Part shown: positions 1 through 18,377 of the stretch, piece after piece
Layout: every line of letters begins with the position of its first letter
How positions within the stretch are numbered: the stretch's first letter is position 1
Assembly: GCF_032854445.1 (NCBI RefSeq)
Contig: NC_088295.1
Span: forward strand, 18,215,385 to 18,279,384
Origin: Liolophura sinensis
Taxonomy: Eukaryota > Mollusca > Polyplacophora > Chitonida > Chitonidae
Length of the DNA stretch: 64,000 nucleotides
Direction: 5' to 3'
The notes under the pieces: generated by a model
What the model was told of the DNA's origin: nothing
What the model saw: only the letters and a program-made list of their open reading frames with translations
The model's database searches: none
Made by a program: the position numbers and the translations under genes

Positions 1-1264
1 GCCATAATAGTAAGTGCTACACATAATAGTAAGTATCATATTATTGTGAAAACATTAATTACAGTGGCTATCTCACTCTGTTTGACTCAAGAATTGGGGT
101 TAATTTTACCGACCGCAACAAAGCATTATTATCACACCTGTGAGGAGTAAGTCATTGTTACATATACATCAGATGTTACTTTGTACAGCTCACAGGTATT
201 GCATGTCATTGTGTCAACAATATAAATCACCATAGGTATTCTATATAACCAGGTAGTCCTTTGTGTAGTGCTTTCTTGTTTAAATGAGAAAACAGTATTG
301 TTTCAGTGGAGGTGTACTTGATCCGTAGTTTAAAACTCAAATCAGCTCATTAAGTTTGACGCCATAAAATAGATATGTCTATGCCAAAGAAAATAGTGTC
401 CAGAACATATCAATGTACACAGGTAGATATCCGATCAACAGTGAAGGAGAACCTAATTATGATATGATGTGAGATCCAATTTAATTAGTACCATGACAAA
501 CACTTGGGTAAATTTTTCACGGTTTAAAGTTGAGTTTAATTGATAACTTAACTGTTGTGGCAGTATAGACAGTTTACAGTCTGTTCTATTCTTGGCCCCA
601 GGATACAGTCGTTAACATGTTGATATTATAAAAGTTAATCAACTGCTAAGCATTGTACTTATTTGCCAGTAAATTTGTTTGCTATGCAGTTAGGGATATT
701 TTTCTGTGTAACAGTTTGGTGTGTCCTAACATTGATTCTCAGATTTCTTATTATGGTTATATGGGTAGGACGCTAAAAAGCCCGTCTGTCCTCCATCATA
801 CTGAGGGATTATATAAACCATTTTACACTATAAATAGTAAAATGCTAAGTTAGATTTACTGCCAACTTTCCAACCCAAATCATCTGTAGATTCACTGAGA
901 AGCCAAAATTTGCTTCTGTTTCAATCTTTTACTTGACTCCAATTTGTTATGTGACCTGGCTACCTGTAAGGTAATACAAGGAGTTATGGCTGTACACGTA
1001 GATGGATGACCTGCAATACTGTAAACTGCTACTTTATCATTGTCCCTAATGAATACAGTGTAGATTTGTATTCCCACCTCTGTATCTGCCTTGTTTCCTC
1101 ACATCACGGTACATTGTTATCCATGTGAACACTGAATGTTTCTCTTGTAGTGGTATGTATAAGCTTAATCTGTAATCCATCAACTGGTTTCTATTTATCA
1201 TCCTTGTATCTTCATTATGGTGTATTTTGTTTTGCCCTGTAGCACAGTTTGTTTCTCCTTCCAG
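1..1264 (+). other. Intron or upstream sequence of the ZMIZ gene; no exon recognised
   Basis: AT-rich sequence without a convincing coding exon. The short open frames here have no proline/glutamine-rich ZMIZ-like composition and no paired acceptor and donor. Because the first recognised exon begins in the middle of the proline-rich region, the N-terminal exons are expected to lie left of the window. I see no promoter. Confidence 0.6.
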
Positions 1265-7392
<6,128 letters not shown>

Positions 7393-10300
7393 TTTTAGCC
7401 ATGCTGTGGACTGAGAAGAGACAGCATCGTTATGTGCTGCTGAAGAGAATCTGTGGACAGGGACTATAGACGCCACAGTAACACAGCTGATGTGCTTTGT
7501 GGGGACGTGTGCAAAGTGCTGTTTGAAAGAAGAGCCAGTGGGGCTGCTTGGAAGAGCAGCTGGTGGGGCTGTTTTGAAGGGTAGTGGTGGAGCCACTTGC
7601 AAAAGAAACTAGCAGGGTTGTTTGCAAGAGCAGCTAGTAGGGTTTGCTTGCAAGAGCACCCTTACCAGATGGACAGCCAATCTGACTGGCCAGTGGGACA
7701 GTCAGATGTGAACTGAACTCAGCACAGCATGAAAGGACCGGGAATGGCAACTGTTCATCAGTGACATTTAACAAATGACTATTGTTCATATTTACAAAGG
7801 GCAGCAATGACCACATGTTTTAGCCATACATACTTAATATACCATGTGACTAGGTACATATGTACATATGTGACTGTATAAATCTCTATATATTATATTT
7901 AATGTTTGGCCCTTGTATGTACATGTAGCTTGTACACTTGACCGAGCCAGACAGAGGGCTTCCTTGTGTCAGGGCAGTGGACTGGGCGTACGTGTGAAAT
8001 ATTTCTGATCATTGTTCATTGAGTCGGGTAGAGCTTGTCTTGACCAGTGGTCATCTGCCCCGTTAAGTACACACACATCAGTGATTTTACTGTCTCCAAG
8101 CCTGATTGTATCCCATGCTTGTGGCTTCAGTTCAGTGGTTTTACCTGCACAGGTGTGTACCTAGACTCGCACAAAGAACACTTACCTACAGATGTTGTGC
8201 TTTATGAAAATGATACTTCATTGAATTGACAATATTGTGGATGAGTATTAACTGCTAGGTCAATTTGTCCAACATATCAATATTTGTATTAAATTAGCTC
8301 AGTTTCATTCCCAGTCAGCCAGACAGTGTTCGTATTTGTGCTGAACATGTCACTAAACATACAGCAGATAACCTGGAAAGCTAGGTGTGTCTGACAGTTA
8401 TATAATTAGACAGTAGAATGAACCTCGTATCTATATCATCACAGATCATCTCGTCTCTCTGGCAGTGAAATACCAGAGCACTTGAGATTAGCATATAATT
8501 GTTAGCTTGTCTTTGGGCAACATTTAGTACAGAAAAGCCAACCATATACAAGATTGTCAAAAATTGTGCAAAGTGCAAAAGCATTTAGGTTGTTATCATT
8601 GGTGGCTATATGAATGGCATCATTCAAATATCTATTAGCGATAATAGATGATCTGTATCCAGATTGCCTGAATAATTCAACAAAAAGACCTTGCAGATTA
8701 TATTTAATGTTAGATCATTGAGTGTGCTGTAGGTTATCCCTATTAAGACAACCGTTTTAGGAGCCATGACACAGTTTACCTCGGCGAAACCATATAATAA
8801 CTTGCAATATTCTCTGAAAGAAGCCTACTTTGAAGCTGTGAGGTTATGCATTTTTTCTGGCAACTGTACATACAAAATTTGATTTTCTTAGAAGTGGTTT
8901 TATCGTGGCTAGCTTTATACAAGAGCTAATCTACCAAAAGTCTGAATCTTGATTCAAGAGACAGATTATAAGCTGAGGCAACCAAAGTTGAATGTTCTCT
9001 AAATGGAAATATTTTCATTCCTTAAAATGTTTTTAATCGGAGGTAAAATGTGCAATGCTTTACATGCATTGTGCTTGTGATAAGTAAAGGCTTATCTTGC
9101 ACTCAGCGCACAATGTGTGTCCAATCTAAGCGATGTTTTGACTAAGTGAAAATGCAACAGGGTTATGTCATTTCTAGTTTGTAGAAAATGGGTGAAATTT
9201 TAACCATTTAGTTGATTTAGAATAACTGTCGTAACTGGGTTGTGAAAATTCAAGGCAAAAAAATTCCACTACTTTCCATGCATCTAGTTATATTCGTAAT
9301 GGTGAAATCCAGAAGACAGTTATGACCTGATTTTATGCATGCATCATTCTGAATGAAGTCATTGATGACCTGGAAACCTGTTGGGTCACTTGAGTCATCT
9401 ACACAAAGCCGTAAAAATCTGGAATATTCTATGTAAATTCTTCTGTCAGGTTGCATGATCATTAAGTTAAGCCAACTTTTGCTATGATTTCACCAAATGA
9501 CAATTTGGCCAGATCAAGGTAATCTCCCAGGAGAGCCCATATCGCTGGCATAAGGACTCTGAACTGATCCGCTCTGAAATCAAAATAAGAGAAATAATTA
9601 TATTGACAACAGGGACAATGTTGGTCTCATCTGTTATGTAAATAAGTATTTATGTGAAAACTGTATTATATTAAAATGTGACAAACCAAAACCGACCACA
9701 TGTTGTCTATGCTTGACCAGACTTTGTTACATCTGTGTTTTAACTTGTATGTCTATGCTTTTAAATTATGTAACTGTGGCATTGACTTTTGTCACTGGAC
9801 ATGTTTAGTGTATGATCATGCATGTTTTATTTATAAAACCTTTCATGTATGGTTGTAAAATATTCAAATTGACTATTGCAATTTTTAAGAACTCAATAAT
9901 ATTACTTTGTTTTGTCGTCCAATGTCTTGCGTAATGACTTGTAAAATGGTGTATAAATTGAGTAAATTGCAATATAACGGCCATCTGTGGACTAAGAGTG
10001 GCTAGATAGGTAGTAGATTATATAAGTATATATAAATATATATATTATTATTCTAAATCTAACCTGGTTCAGTCTACCCCCCAGGTTGTGTCCTGTTTTA
10101 GATATACCACTTTCTAGCCATTCAAAGAATATTCACTTGTTCGCTGGCATCACACAATGAGCCTCCATCCCCCACCACCTGTTATCAAGATCACATACTT
10201 CCTATACCGTACTTCAACACTTCCTGGTAGCAAAGAACCCAGATTATTTATTGATGCACTGGACTGGTTTTTGACCATGTACAAGGTGCTAAAAACTTGT

Positions 10301-11030
10301 GTTCACTCCATCGTTCTGCTGTAGGTGACAAAAGACCTTGTTGGTCTGCAGTTTTAGTTATGGGTATTTTATCAGTCGGATCTATCATGTCTGTCACTTT
10401 CTTTTCACACAACTACCTTATCCTTCTCTTTTTCAGGAACATCTGCTTTCCCATCATTCTTCTCAAGACAAATTTTCTTCGTTCCTTGATTGAGTTAAAA
10501 ACAATATCTCTATAACGAATTGAACTGAGCCAACCAAACACAAGCAAAGCACAAGGTTGTTATCTCTTGCACACCAACTCATGCATTCTTTTATTAACTT
10601 AGAAAACCTATTAAATTTTTCCTTCCCACTGCCGTTGAATGGATGTATACAGCAGATGGAAAGCTGTACATGTGCTAACTCTATACCAGTATCGTCTGTT
10701 TTCTGACCAGTGATGGGTCTGTGCATTTCTTTCCTTTCACCTCTTAAGGAGATTTGTCTGTTCTGGGTATGCAATAAATATTTTTAGTCTGTAAATCCAG
10801 ATTGCAATACTGATGACTATTTCATATCTTACATACTTTGTACTTGGCCTTTTGTAAGCCCTTCGCTGTCATCACTGATAACCATCTTCAGTTTGTCTTT
10901 GTACAGAGATTAGGGATCAGAAAGACTACAAATCATTGATCGTTCAGTGTCATAACTCCGGGGGTCTTATTGCACCAAATAAGTACTTTAGTCCCTTTCA
11001 TGTGATCATTATTTATCTAATAAAATGCCA
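7393..11030 (+). other. Probable long 3' UTR of ZMIZ and downstream sequence
   Basis: About 3.6 kb with no further exon. Canonical AATAAA hexamers lie at 10773-10778 and 11019-11024; the second is the better candidate for the 3' end because non-genic satellite begins 160 bp later. No mobile element was recognised. A short TA-rich tract lies at 10020-10050. Vertebrate ZMIZ mRNAs also have long 3' UTRs, so the length is plausible, but the transcript end is not proven from sequence. Confidence 0.5.
11019..11024 (+). promoter_or_regulatory. Candidate polyadenylation signal AATAAA for ZMIZ
   Basis: AATAAA within CTAATAAAATGCC, the last canonical hexamer before the satellite array. An alternative lies at 10773-10778. 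Confidence 0.4.
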
Positions 11031-11186
11031 AATATGAATGAACCAAGTTTGTTGCGGTTTGTCTGTGATAGCTTATTTGCCTTGAATTTGCAACGTGTTG
11101 TATATAATGTATTTGTAACATCTCGATAATGAAGCGTGCGTACATTTCCCAAGTACTATGCTATAGACGCACAGAAAACTTCAAAA

Positions 11187-13148
11187 ATTCAGATATGGTG
11201 AAATCACGCATTGGAGCGATATTCGCATATTATCAGGACTCGTGTTCACGTGTCTGTATATTTACCTTTGTCTAGGTTTCAAAGATAGTTGCGTGAAATT
11301 CAGATATGGTGAAATCATGCATTGGAGCGATATTCGCATATTATCAGGACTCGTGTTCGCGTGTCTGTATATTTACCTTTGTCTAGGTCTCAAAGATAGT
11401 TGTGTGAAATTCAGATATGGTGAAATCACGCATTGGAGCGATATTCGCATATTATCAGGACTCGTATTCGCGTGTCTGTATATTTACCTTTGTCTAGGTT
11501 TCAAAGATAGTTGTGTGAAATTCAGATATGGTGAAATCACGCATTGGAGCGATATTCGCATATTATCAGGACTCGTGTTCGCGTGTCTGTATATTTACCT
11601 TTGTCTAGGTCTCAAAGATAGTTGTGTGAAATTCAGATATGGTGAAATCACGCATTGGAGCGATATTCGCATATTATCAGGACTCGTATTCGCGTGTCTG
11701 TATATTTACCTTTGTCTAGGTTTCAAAGATAGTTGTGTGAAATTCAGATATGGTGAAATCATGCATTGGAGCGATATTCGCATATTATCAGGACTCGTGT
11801 TCGCGTGTCTGTATATTTACCTTTGTCTAGGTCTCAAAGATAGTTGTGTGAAATTCAGATATGGTGAAATCACGCATTGGAGCGATATTCGCATATTATC
11901 AGGACTCGTATTCGCGTGTCTGTATATTTACCTTTGTCTAGGTTTCAAAGATAGTTGTGTGAAATTCAGATATGGTGAAATCACGCATTGGAGCGATATT
12001 CGCATATTATCAGGACTCGTGTTCGCGTGTCTGTATATTTACCTTTGTCTAGGTTTCAAATATAGTGGCGTGAAATTCAGATATGGTGAAATCACGCATT
12101 GGAGCGATATTCGCATATTATCAGGACTCGTGTTCGCGTGTCTGTATATTTACCTTTGTCTAGGTTTCAAAGATAGTTGTGTGAAATTCAGATATGGTGA
12201 AATCACGCATTGGAGCGGTATTCGCATATTATCAGGACTCGTGTTCACGTGTCTGTATATTTACCTTTGTCTAGGTTTCAAAGATAGTTGCGTGAAATTC
12301 AGATATGGTGAAATCATGCATTGGAGCGATATTCGCATATTATCAGGACTCGTGTTCGCGTGTCTGTATATTTACCTTTGTCTAGGTCTCAAAGATAGTT
12401 GTGTGAAATTCAGATATGGTGAAATCACGCATTGAAGCGATATTCGCATATTATCAGGACTCGTATTCGCGTGTCTGTATATTTACCTTTGTCTAGGTTT
12501 CAAAGATAGTTGTGTGAAATTCAGATATGGTGAAATCACGCATTGGAGCGATATTCGCATATTATCAGGACTCGTGTTCGCGTGTCTGTATATTTACCTT
12601 TGTCTAGGTTTCAGATATAGTGGCGTGAAATTCAGATATGGTGAAATCACGCATTGGAGCGATATTCGCATATTATCAGGACTCGTGTTCGCGTGTCTGT
12701 ATATTTACCTTTGTCTAGGTTTCAAAGATAGTTGTGTGAAATTCAGATATGGTGAAATCACGCATTGGAGCGATATTCGCATATTATCAGGACTCGTGTT
12801 CGCGTGTCTGTATATTTACCTTTGTCTAGGTTTCAAATATAGTTGTGTGAAATTCAGATATGGTGAAATCACGCATTGGAGCGGTATTCGCATATTATCA
12901 GGACTCGTATTCGCGTGTCTGTATATTTACCTTTGTCTAGGTTTCAAAGATAGTTGTGTGAAATTCAGATATGGTGAAATCACGCATTGGAGCGGTATTC
13001 GCATATTATCAGGACTCGTGTTCGCGTGTCTGTATATTTACCTTTGTCTAGGTTTCAAAGATAGTTGTGTGAAATTCAGATATGGTGAAATCACGCATTG
13101 GAGCCATATTCGCATATTATCAGGACTCGTGTTCGCGTGTCTGTATAT
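11187..13148 (+). repeat. 111-bp satellite, about 17.7 tandem units, with higher-order structure
   Basis: The unit runs from ATTCAGATATGGTGAAATCA through CTGTATATTTACCTTTGTCTAGG. Spacing is exactly 111 bp (for example GTGAAATT at 11293 and 11404). Because 111 is 37 codons, one frame stays open over most of the array; it is broken by a TGG-to-TGA change at 12433-12435. Two higher-order patterns are visible. A 222-bp dimer (GTGTTCGC/GGTCTC alternating with GTATTCGC/GGTTTC) covers roughly the second to seventh units. A 999-bp (nine-unit) duplication makes the units near 11242 and 12241 share the private GTGTTCACG variant. Units are nearly identical, so the array is young or homogenised. I treat it as non-coding. 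Confidence 0.93.
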
Positions 13149-13540
13149 CATTCTTGAGAAAATTCACGTTTTTGAAACGGGATGTCGCATCACATGAAGT
13201 GTATCCCAATGCCTTAGAAACTAGCAGTAGCTTATCACGCGCACGAGTGGTAATCCAATGGTGGTAAGTGGTAAGCCAATCCTTAATCCAAATTTAATCA
13301 TGTTTATGAAGTAACGGTTAAAAGGCTTTCCATGCATGAGCCAGTGCAGACAAGTTTGACTTCGTGCAGAAGTAAACTTCATGGGTCAACTTTCGCGGAT
13401 TTCGTTTCCAGGTGCAGAGTAGAGTAGACGTAGGACAAGACTTCAAAGGATATAGAATGGACGCTGATTAGCTGAGAATCCTACAGTCACAGCGCAAAGG
13501 CCACAACAAACAACGCCAGGGAACGACCGAGGACCAACAG

Positions 13541-14496
13541 GTGACAGTTACCATCGTCGACGAATCCCGTATCCGTGACCTGAAAGAGGGAGTCGTGCTC
13601 GTCAATTTCATGCGCCAGGCCCGCAAGGCACAACTACCTTGGGAGGCGGGGACGGAAGTGAAGCAACAACTGCGTCAGTTTTTGCACGAGACGCCTATCA
13701 AGAAGGCCAACTCTCACTTCGCCCGGATGTACGTGAAGCACAAAGCAGCCTACTCTCCCAAGCCCTCCGTGACCGTCGAGGTCCACAGAGGAGTAAGTGC
13801 TTTTTTCCTTACCCTCGGCGCCTACTTGTGAGTGGTACCACCATTACCCCTTACCATGGCATACGGTGATCATTCTACCCATGTGTTTAACACAATGCGA
13901 GTTCTGAGAACACAGACCATTACCAAGATTTCCATATCGGTAATTCATTCACCACCGTCATCGCGAGACATTTCGCACGGTGACCGGACGTGTTCCCCTG
14001 CATAAAACACACACACACACCAAGGCACAATTTAATGGACTTGATAGGTGTCTTTTTGTTGCTGCAACTGCCTGTGTTCTGTTACTGTGCTTTCCTTTTT
14101 TTATGTCGTTGTGACGTTGAATTCCCGGTCTTTTTTTCGTTGGTTATTTCCCACCTACACCGTGTGTGTTATTTAGCTATGGGTAGTTCACCGTAAGTGA
14201 TTGATTGATGGCTGTATTGCCCCCTGGGTGACAGCAGTAGAATAACGATGTATTTTAAAACTTTGTGTCTTTCTAGCCTGAATAACCCGCGCACCACGCA
14301 ATGGTGGAAAGAATAGGTGCACGTCGTCACCGACCTTCGAGGCTACACGGGTGTACTCTGTAGTATGTTTGTCAATGAGGGACGTCTGCAGGTGTCGCGA
14401 GCTTACACCAAAGACGTCTGCTGGCACGTCAAGAATCCCCAGCCCATTCAGCAGTATTATTTAGGCACTGTTCTCCCCACGTTAATGTACGAGTAG
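13541..14496 (+). pseudogene. Unrecognised Polinton-region protein in two pieces
   Basis: Two GC-rich open pieces: 13541-13792 (charged, rich in Lys/Arg/Glu, about 84 codons) and about 14278-14496 (about 72 codons, with one internal TAG at 14314-14316). Between them the sequence is AT-richer. It starts with GTAAGT at 13793 and ends with a pyrimidine-rich tract and TTCTAG at 14276, as if an intron separated them, but the phases do not match under that junction. I do not recognise the family. An alternative is two separate small genes. Confidence 0.4.
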
Positions 14497-14610
14497 CGAC
14501 CCTCCAACCAGGCGTCGCTACTCTATAGCCGCTCCTTGTCAAATGCACGTACACTGGTGTAAATACAACAGGTGGTTTGTTTACGGTACACTTGCGTGTT
14601 TGTTTTTAGC

Positions 14611-14814
14611 ATGGAAATGAGACCGAGAAAGATACGATGTGTCAGAGACCCTGTTGATGTCACTCTCCATGCATTATACAGCCCAGTGGCTTACAGCGGC
14701 GTCCAGCCCTATCCACCCAGCTTAAATTCTTTAGTGCCTGCTACGGACGTCAAATCCCGCGAGTGTCTATCACCTCCCATCGGTCTGCCTCAAGGGATTG
14801 TTCAGTGCGTATGA
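14611..14814 (+). CDS. Small unrecognised ORF in the Polinton region, 67 codons
   Basis: Starts at ATG 14611 and ends at the stop 14812-14814. It is Pro/Arg/Val-rich with a PPIGLPQGIVQ motif near the C-terminus. It sits just upstream of the packaging-ATPase pseudogene on the same strand and is the only ORF in this block open from start to stop without an obvious lesion. It may be a small virion or late protein of the element, or simply a remnant; I cannot assign a function. Confidence 0.4.
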   Translation: MEMRPRKIRCVRDPVDVTLHALYSPVAYSGVQPYPPSLNSLVPATDVKSRECLSPPIGLPQGIVQCV

Positions 14815-15308
14815 GGCCTGAGCAAGAATCGAGGCACCGTGGCAACCGTGCTCGGAGTTCTCCTGTACATCAGAGTTTTGGTAGGTGGATTGGTCGCGGA
14901 ACTCAGCGTGCAACTCCTCAGTTAGCCGCTGGGCTGGAAGTTTTCTTCCTCACCACTGCCCCCGCCTCCGCCCCCGAGCAACATAGGGACTCGGCAGCAC
15001 TGTCCTGACGTGTACACCGCCACCCACGGCGTTAACCAGTGAACGGGACGCGTCCACGGGTCAACCCACCATTTCCCGGTTCGAAATTTATGGGATCTCC
15101 CAGTCCACCCCAACCCCGCCCTAGACCACCTCTCCCTAACACGACCTCGGCACCGTTTCCACACCCGCCTATTCTCCACCAAACATGGCGCAGAGCTGCA
15201 GCAGCCCGTCTACCTCGCCATACCTGGCGGCGGCGGCCACAGCGGCCTTCCACACTGTACCTCACCTTCACCCGTACGACGACACGGCCTAGACCAGCTT
15301 CTCCAACC

Positions 15309-15905
15309 ATGGATACTCGATCAGAGCATCCATTTACCTGCATCGTCAGAAGACCGACCGGGTGTGGAAAGCCCGTGTTTGTGAAACAGTTTGTGGAGCA
15401 TGCTGAGTCCCTCATTCATCCACCCCTGCAACGCGTTGTCTGGTGTTACGGGGAACGGTAGCCGTTGTACGCCACGTTACCTAACGTTCGGTTTGAAGAA
15501 GGTGTGCTCAGCCCGTCAGCATTCGATTCGGGGGCACGGGAGCTTGTCGGCGTGGACAGTTTGATGCCCGAAGCGGACGAACACGTGAAAAAGCTCTTTA
15601 CCAAAGGTAGCCACTACCCCAACGTTAGCGTTGTGTTCATCGTGCAGAACTTGTTCAACAAAGCCAAAGATCATCGCACCATCAGTCTGAATGCACACTA
15701 CATGATGTACACAACCCGCGAGATGCGTCTCAAATTACCACGATCGTCAAAAAGATGGCTTCGGGTACTTGCTGGTGAAATTCAACCAAGCCACACCCGA
15801 GCAGATGCGACTTTGCACCTACATCTACCCCGGAGATATTCGGCACGCCTACCTGCCAAAGTCAAAAAACCTCGTACGCACGGTCCTCTGAATCAGTTGT
15901 TTTAA
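15309..15905 (+). pseudogene. Polinton packaging ATPase (FtsK/HerA superfamily), disrupted
   Basis: A P-loop region follows an ATG at 15309: the sequence reads PTGCGKP, so the Ser/Thr normally following the Walker A lysine is Pro. An in-frame TAG lies at 15459-15461, after which the same frame continues with the family's conserved stretch, including VVFIVQNLF and the nearby RTISLNAHY motif. From about 15700 the similarity moves to another frame, so at least one frameshift is present. In intact elements this enzyme powers genome packaging into capsids. This copy cannot be functional. Family assignment is by recognition of the motifs. Confidence 0.75.
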
Positions 15906-15919
15906 CGTCAGCATCCGCG

Positions 15920-16132
15920 ATGTCACGCGGGCTCCAGTGTTACGCGTCCTTGCTCTCCCTCCTGGCTCGAGCCATCCCAGCGGTTTGGCGCGCCGTTCTG
16001 CGCGGCAATGATGCTGATTTACTTCGTTGCTTGTGTGAATGTGCGAAGAATGTGTTAAATGGGAAAGTTCCACGTACGCGAGCTCAGAAGGCGAAGTTAC
16101 AGCGGCACCGGACTGGTCTCAGCACACGGTAA
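15920..16132 (+). pseudogene. Small basic Polinton late protein
   Basis: ORF of 70 codons starting at ATG 15920, only 15 bp after the ATPase pseudogene. It is Arg/Lys/Leu-rich with a CLCECAKNVL segment typical of small basic proteins next to Polinton ATPases in invertebrate genomes. It ends near the start of the next gene, and family members continue further, suggesting a frameshift near the 3' end. Function is not established. Confidence 0.5.
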
Positions 16133-16710
16133 TGGAGCACGCCAAGAAAATGGCATTGGTCGAGCCGCGGCTGTTAGGCACGCTCACGCAGCCAACACCC
16201 GTCTCCTCGTATCCCGTGCCCAGTACCGCCAAAGCCCACAACACGCTCGACTCAGGGATGGCATGGATCCTCCGCGACACGACCCTTTCTGACGATGAGA
16301 AAATACAGGAGTATCGCCACACCCTTCAACGGTACCATGTGTTCAAAGATCAATACTAAGCCGCGCAGCACTCAAGTCCGACGATCCAGCTCGCCGCCAA
16401 GTCCGTCGGTCGTTTGAGCGAGGCGGAGATTCCAGAGAACGTCCCCATCGCTTTACAGTGAAAGTCTGCTCGGCTTCTCCAGCGCATCAAACAAAGTCCC
16501 TCCATGGGGTGGGAGGACGACGAAGAACTGGCCATCTATGGAAAGACCTTCCTCAAGATTAACATGATCGACTTGGTGTACGGCGCCTTGTGTGAAAGAC
16601 AACACTTCCAACCCACGGGTCGGGGCAACCTCACCCGCTGGCTGAGAGCCATGAACATTCCACAAGACTGGGTACGCAATCGAACATGGTGGGAGACACC
16701 GAGCGATCGA
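16132..16710 (+). pseudogene. Polinton-associated conserved protein with two internal stops
   Basis: One frame from ATG 16132 stays homologous-looking to about 16710 but carries stops at 16357-16359 and 16459-16461. It contains an N-terminal acidic/helical part and a C-terminal part with GWEDDEELAIYG and several Trp residues. I have seen this arrangement downstream of Polinton ATPases but know no biochemical role. A long His/Pro/Thr-rich stretch after 16710 looks frame-shifted. Confidence 0.5.
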
Positions 16711-17002
16711 ACAATCGCGAGTGGGTGCGGGAAAAAATCCTCTACAACACCACTGCTTTTGCCCGCCTGTTCTCACCCTCCTGCCTCTCAGTGCACCACT
16801 CCTCTTGCCTCTCTGTATACCAAGCCTTGTGCCTTCACCACCACCACCACCACGGACGAATACGACCCACGGGGCGACAATAGCGGTGATCCGGACTGCG
16901 TCCGTCTCCAGCCATCGTACCACCGCGAAAGTGAAATCCATATTAAATACCGCACCAGATGGAAAGACGGTCAGTCCGCCCAGAGGAGATCACCCCACCA
17001 AC

Positions 17003-17760
17003 ATGTTTTACGTGATGCTGTCCAGTAAGAGCTCGCTCGTTTATTTCCTTAACAATACCTTCGCGCATTTCACCACGAAACTGCCATAGCCCATGCATTT
17101 GAGTGGCGACTGGGAATGTGGGTTGCTAGAAATACAGTGCCCCCGCATCTGGTTCAACGTTGGGCAAGAGGAAGTGTGGTATGTCATAGACTCCAAAGAC
17201 GACTCGCACCGCGCTAAGCATAAGTTAAAATTGCCAGCAGGCTATTACTCTTCACCCAAAGGGCTCGCCAAGGTCCTGACAGGCTTGATTATTAACACAA
17301 ACATCGCCTTGCCCAAGTCTAACGACGTTCAGTTTCGATGATGTGCAGTGGAAAATATGCCGTGCGGCTTAGGAAAGAATTGGGGCCCAGTTTCAGCCCG
17401 CGTCTGAAGCAGCTCTTGAGTTCACCGTACGACTGGATAATGGGGCGGGTGGATTTGATACCTGTTGGTGCCGTTGGTTTACAGAGGACCATGCCAAGGT
17501 TGTACGTGCACACGGACATTGTCGAACCACGCGTGGTGGGACATACGTTGGTGCCACTGCTGCGGCTGGTCACCACGAAAGGGAAGTACGGACAGCACAT
17601 CTCTAAGACCTTCCAACACGTGGGATACATCCGCGTGCGGCGCAAACATTTCTTGACGGTGGAAATCGATATTAGGGACGAGACAGGCCCACCCTTGCCA
17701 TTCGAACACGGTAAAATGGTGCTGACACTTCACTTTCGACAGCGGCGCGCCTTACCTTTG
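17003..17760 (+). pseudogene. Polinton virion-type protein (putative minor structural), disrupted
   Basis: ATG 17003 opens a protein beginning MFYVML, followed by a TAG at 17087-17089. The same frame continues to about 17340, where a frameshift moves the similarity to the frame running 17338-17750. That part contains YVHTDIVEPRVVG and VEIDIRDETG, motifs of a protein widely shared by invertebrate Polintons. It is probably a capsid-associated component, but the exact virion role is inference. Confidence 0.55.
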
Positions 17761-17995
17761 CATGGAGCGTCACAACCCCACGATGTCTCGAACCTGCATC
17801 GACTATTACACCAAAAAATCTGGTGGAAGTGGGTTACATGTGTTTCGGGGTGCTGCCATACAGCGAGGTCACCGTTTGCCTGGCAGTTTTGCCAAAATGG
17901 CACAACCCTTGTGAAGGCCTGTTGCGCAAGAGTTGGAAAAAACGGCGTTACGTACAGGGAATGAAAGTCATGGGCGACGTGCCTTGAAATGACGC
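17761..17995 (+). pseudogene. Small Polinton virion-associated protein, disrupted
   Basis: Directly downstream of the previous gene and frame-shifted relative to it. It is a Gly/Arg-rich short frame with a GGSGLHVFRGAAIQRGH motif that I associate with small membrane- or DNA-binding virion proteins of Polintons. It has an internal stop and fades out near 18000. Nothing recognisable of the element follows. Confidence 0.4.
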
Positions 17996-18377
17996 GCTCT
18001 CGAGGGAAGTCTGCTGGTGCTGGATCAGTGTGTCCGTCGGCACATATGTGTCACGTGAACGGCTCTCCCTACAGGGTGGTGGTGGTGGTGGTGTGTTCGC
18101 TGATGCCTGAGCCAGTTGTCCCATCTGGAAAATGTCCTGGCGCACGTTCGGCATGCGAACTCACCCCTCTCCGACGTCTCCTCCGTCAGACCCTCCGTGT
18201 GCTTGGCATTGATGTTGTATTAAGTTATCTCGGCGACCAATCTCGCGCGGGCATTGTGCACATGTGTGGGGCATATCCGCTAACACTTTTCAAGCCGTTT
18301 TGTAGACGCTGCTCAACCAAAATTAAAAACTACTGTGATGGGGGTGCTCCCTTCCTTCTGTCGTCAGCGAACGGGTG

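Larger units (their letters stand above)
13400..18377 (+). mobile_element. Decayed Polinton/Maverick fragment (late/virion gene half)
   Basis: A block clearly more GC-rich than its surroundings, holding a same-strand series of short, disrupted ORFs: two unrecognised small proteins, an FtsK/HerA-type packaging ATPase, a small basic protein, and three further virion-type ORFs. This set and order is what I know from Polinton (Maverick) elements of invertebrates. No protein-primed DNA polymerase B, retroviral-type integrase, cysteine protease or recognisable double-jelly-roll major capsid gene is present, and I found no terminal inverted repeats. It is a truncated, non-autonomous remnant. Individual breaks are given in the entries below. 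Boundaries are approximate. Confidence 0.75.

Noticed and set aside
653-1077. Short ORFs at the left end
   Set aside because: No splice-site pairing, no family resemblance, and composition like the surrounding intron.
11242-13197. Long ORFs (397 and 227 codons) of a 37-residue repeat
   Set aside because: They coincide exactly with the 111-bp satellite. The frame is open only because 111 is divisible by three and units are near-identical; there is no splice or codon signal, and one unit has a stop.
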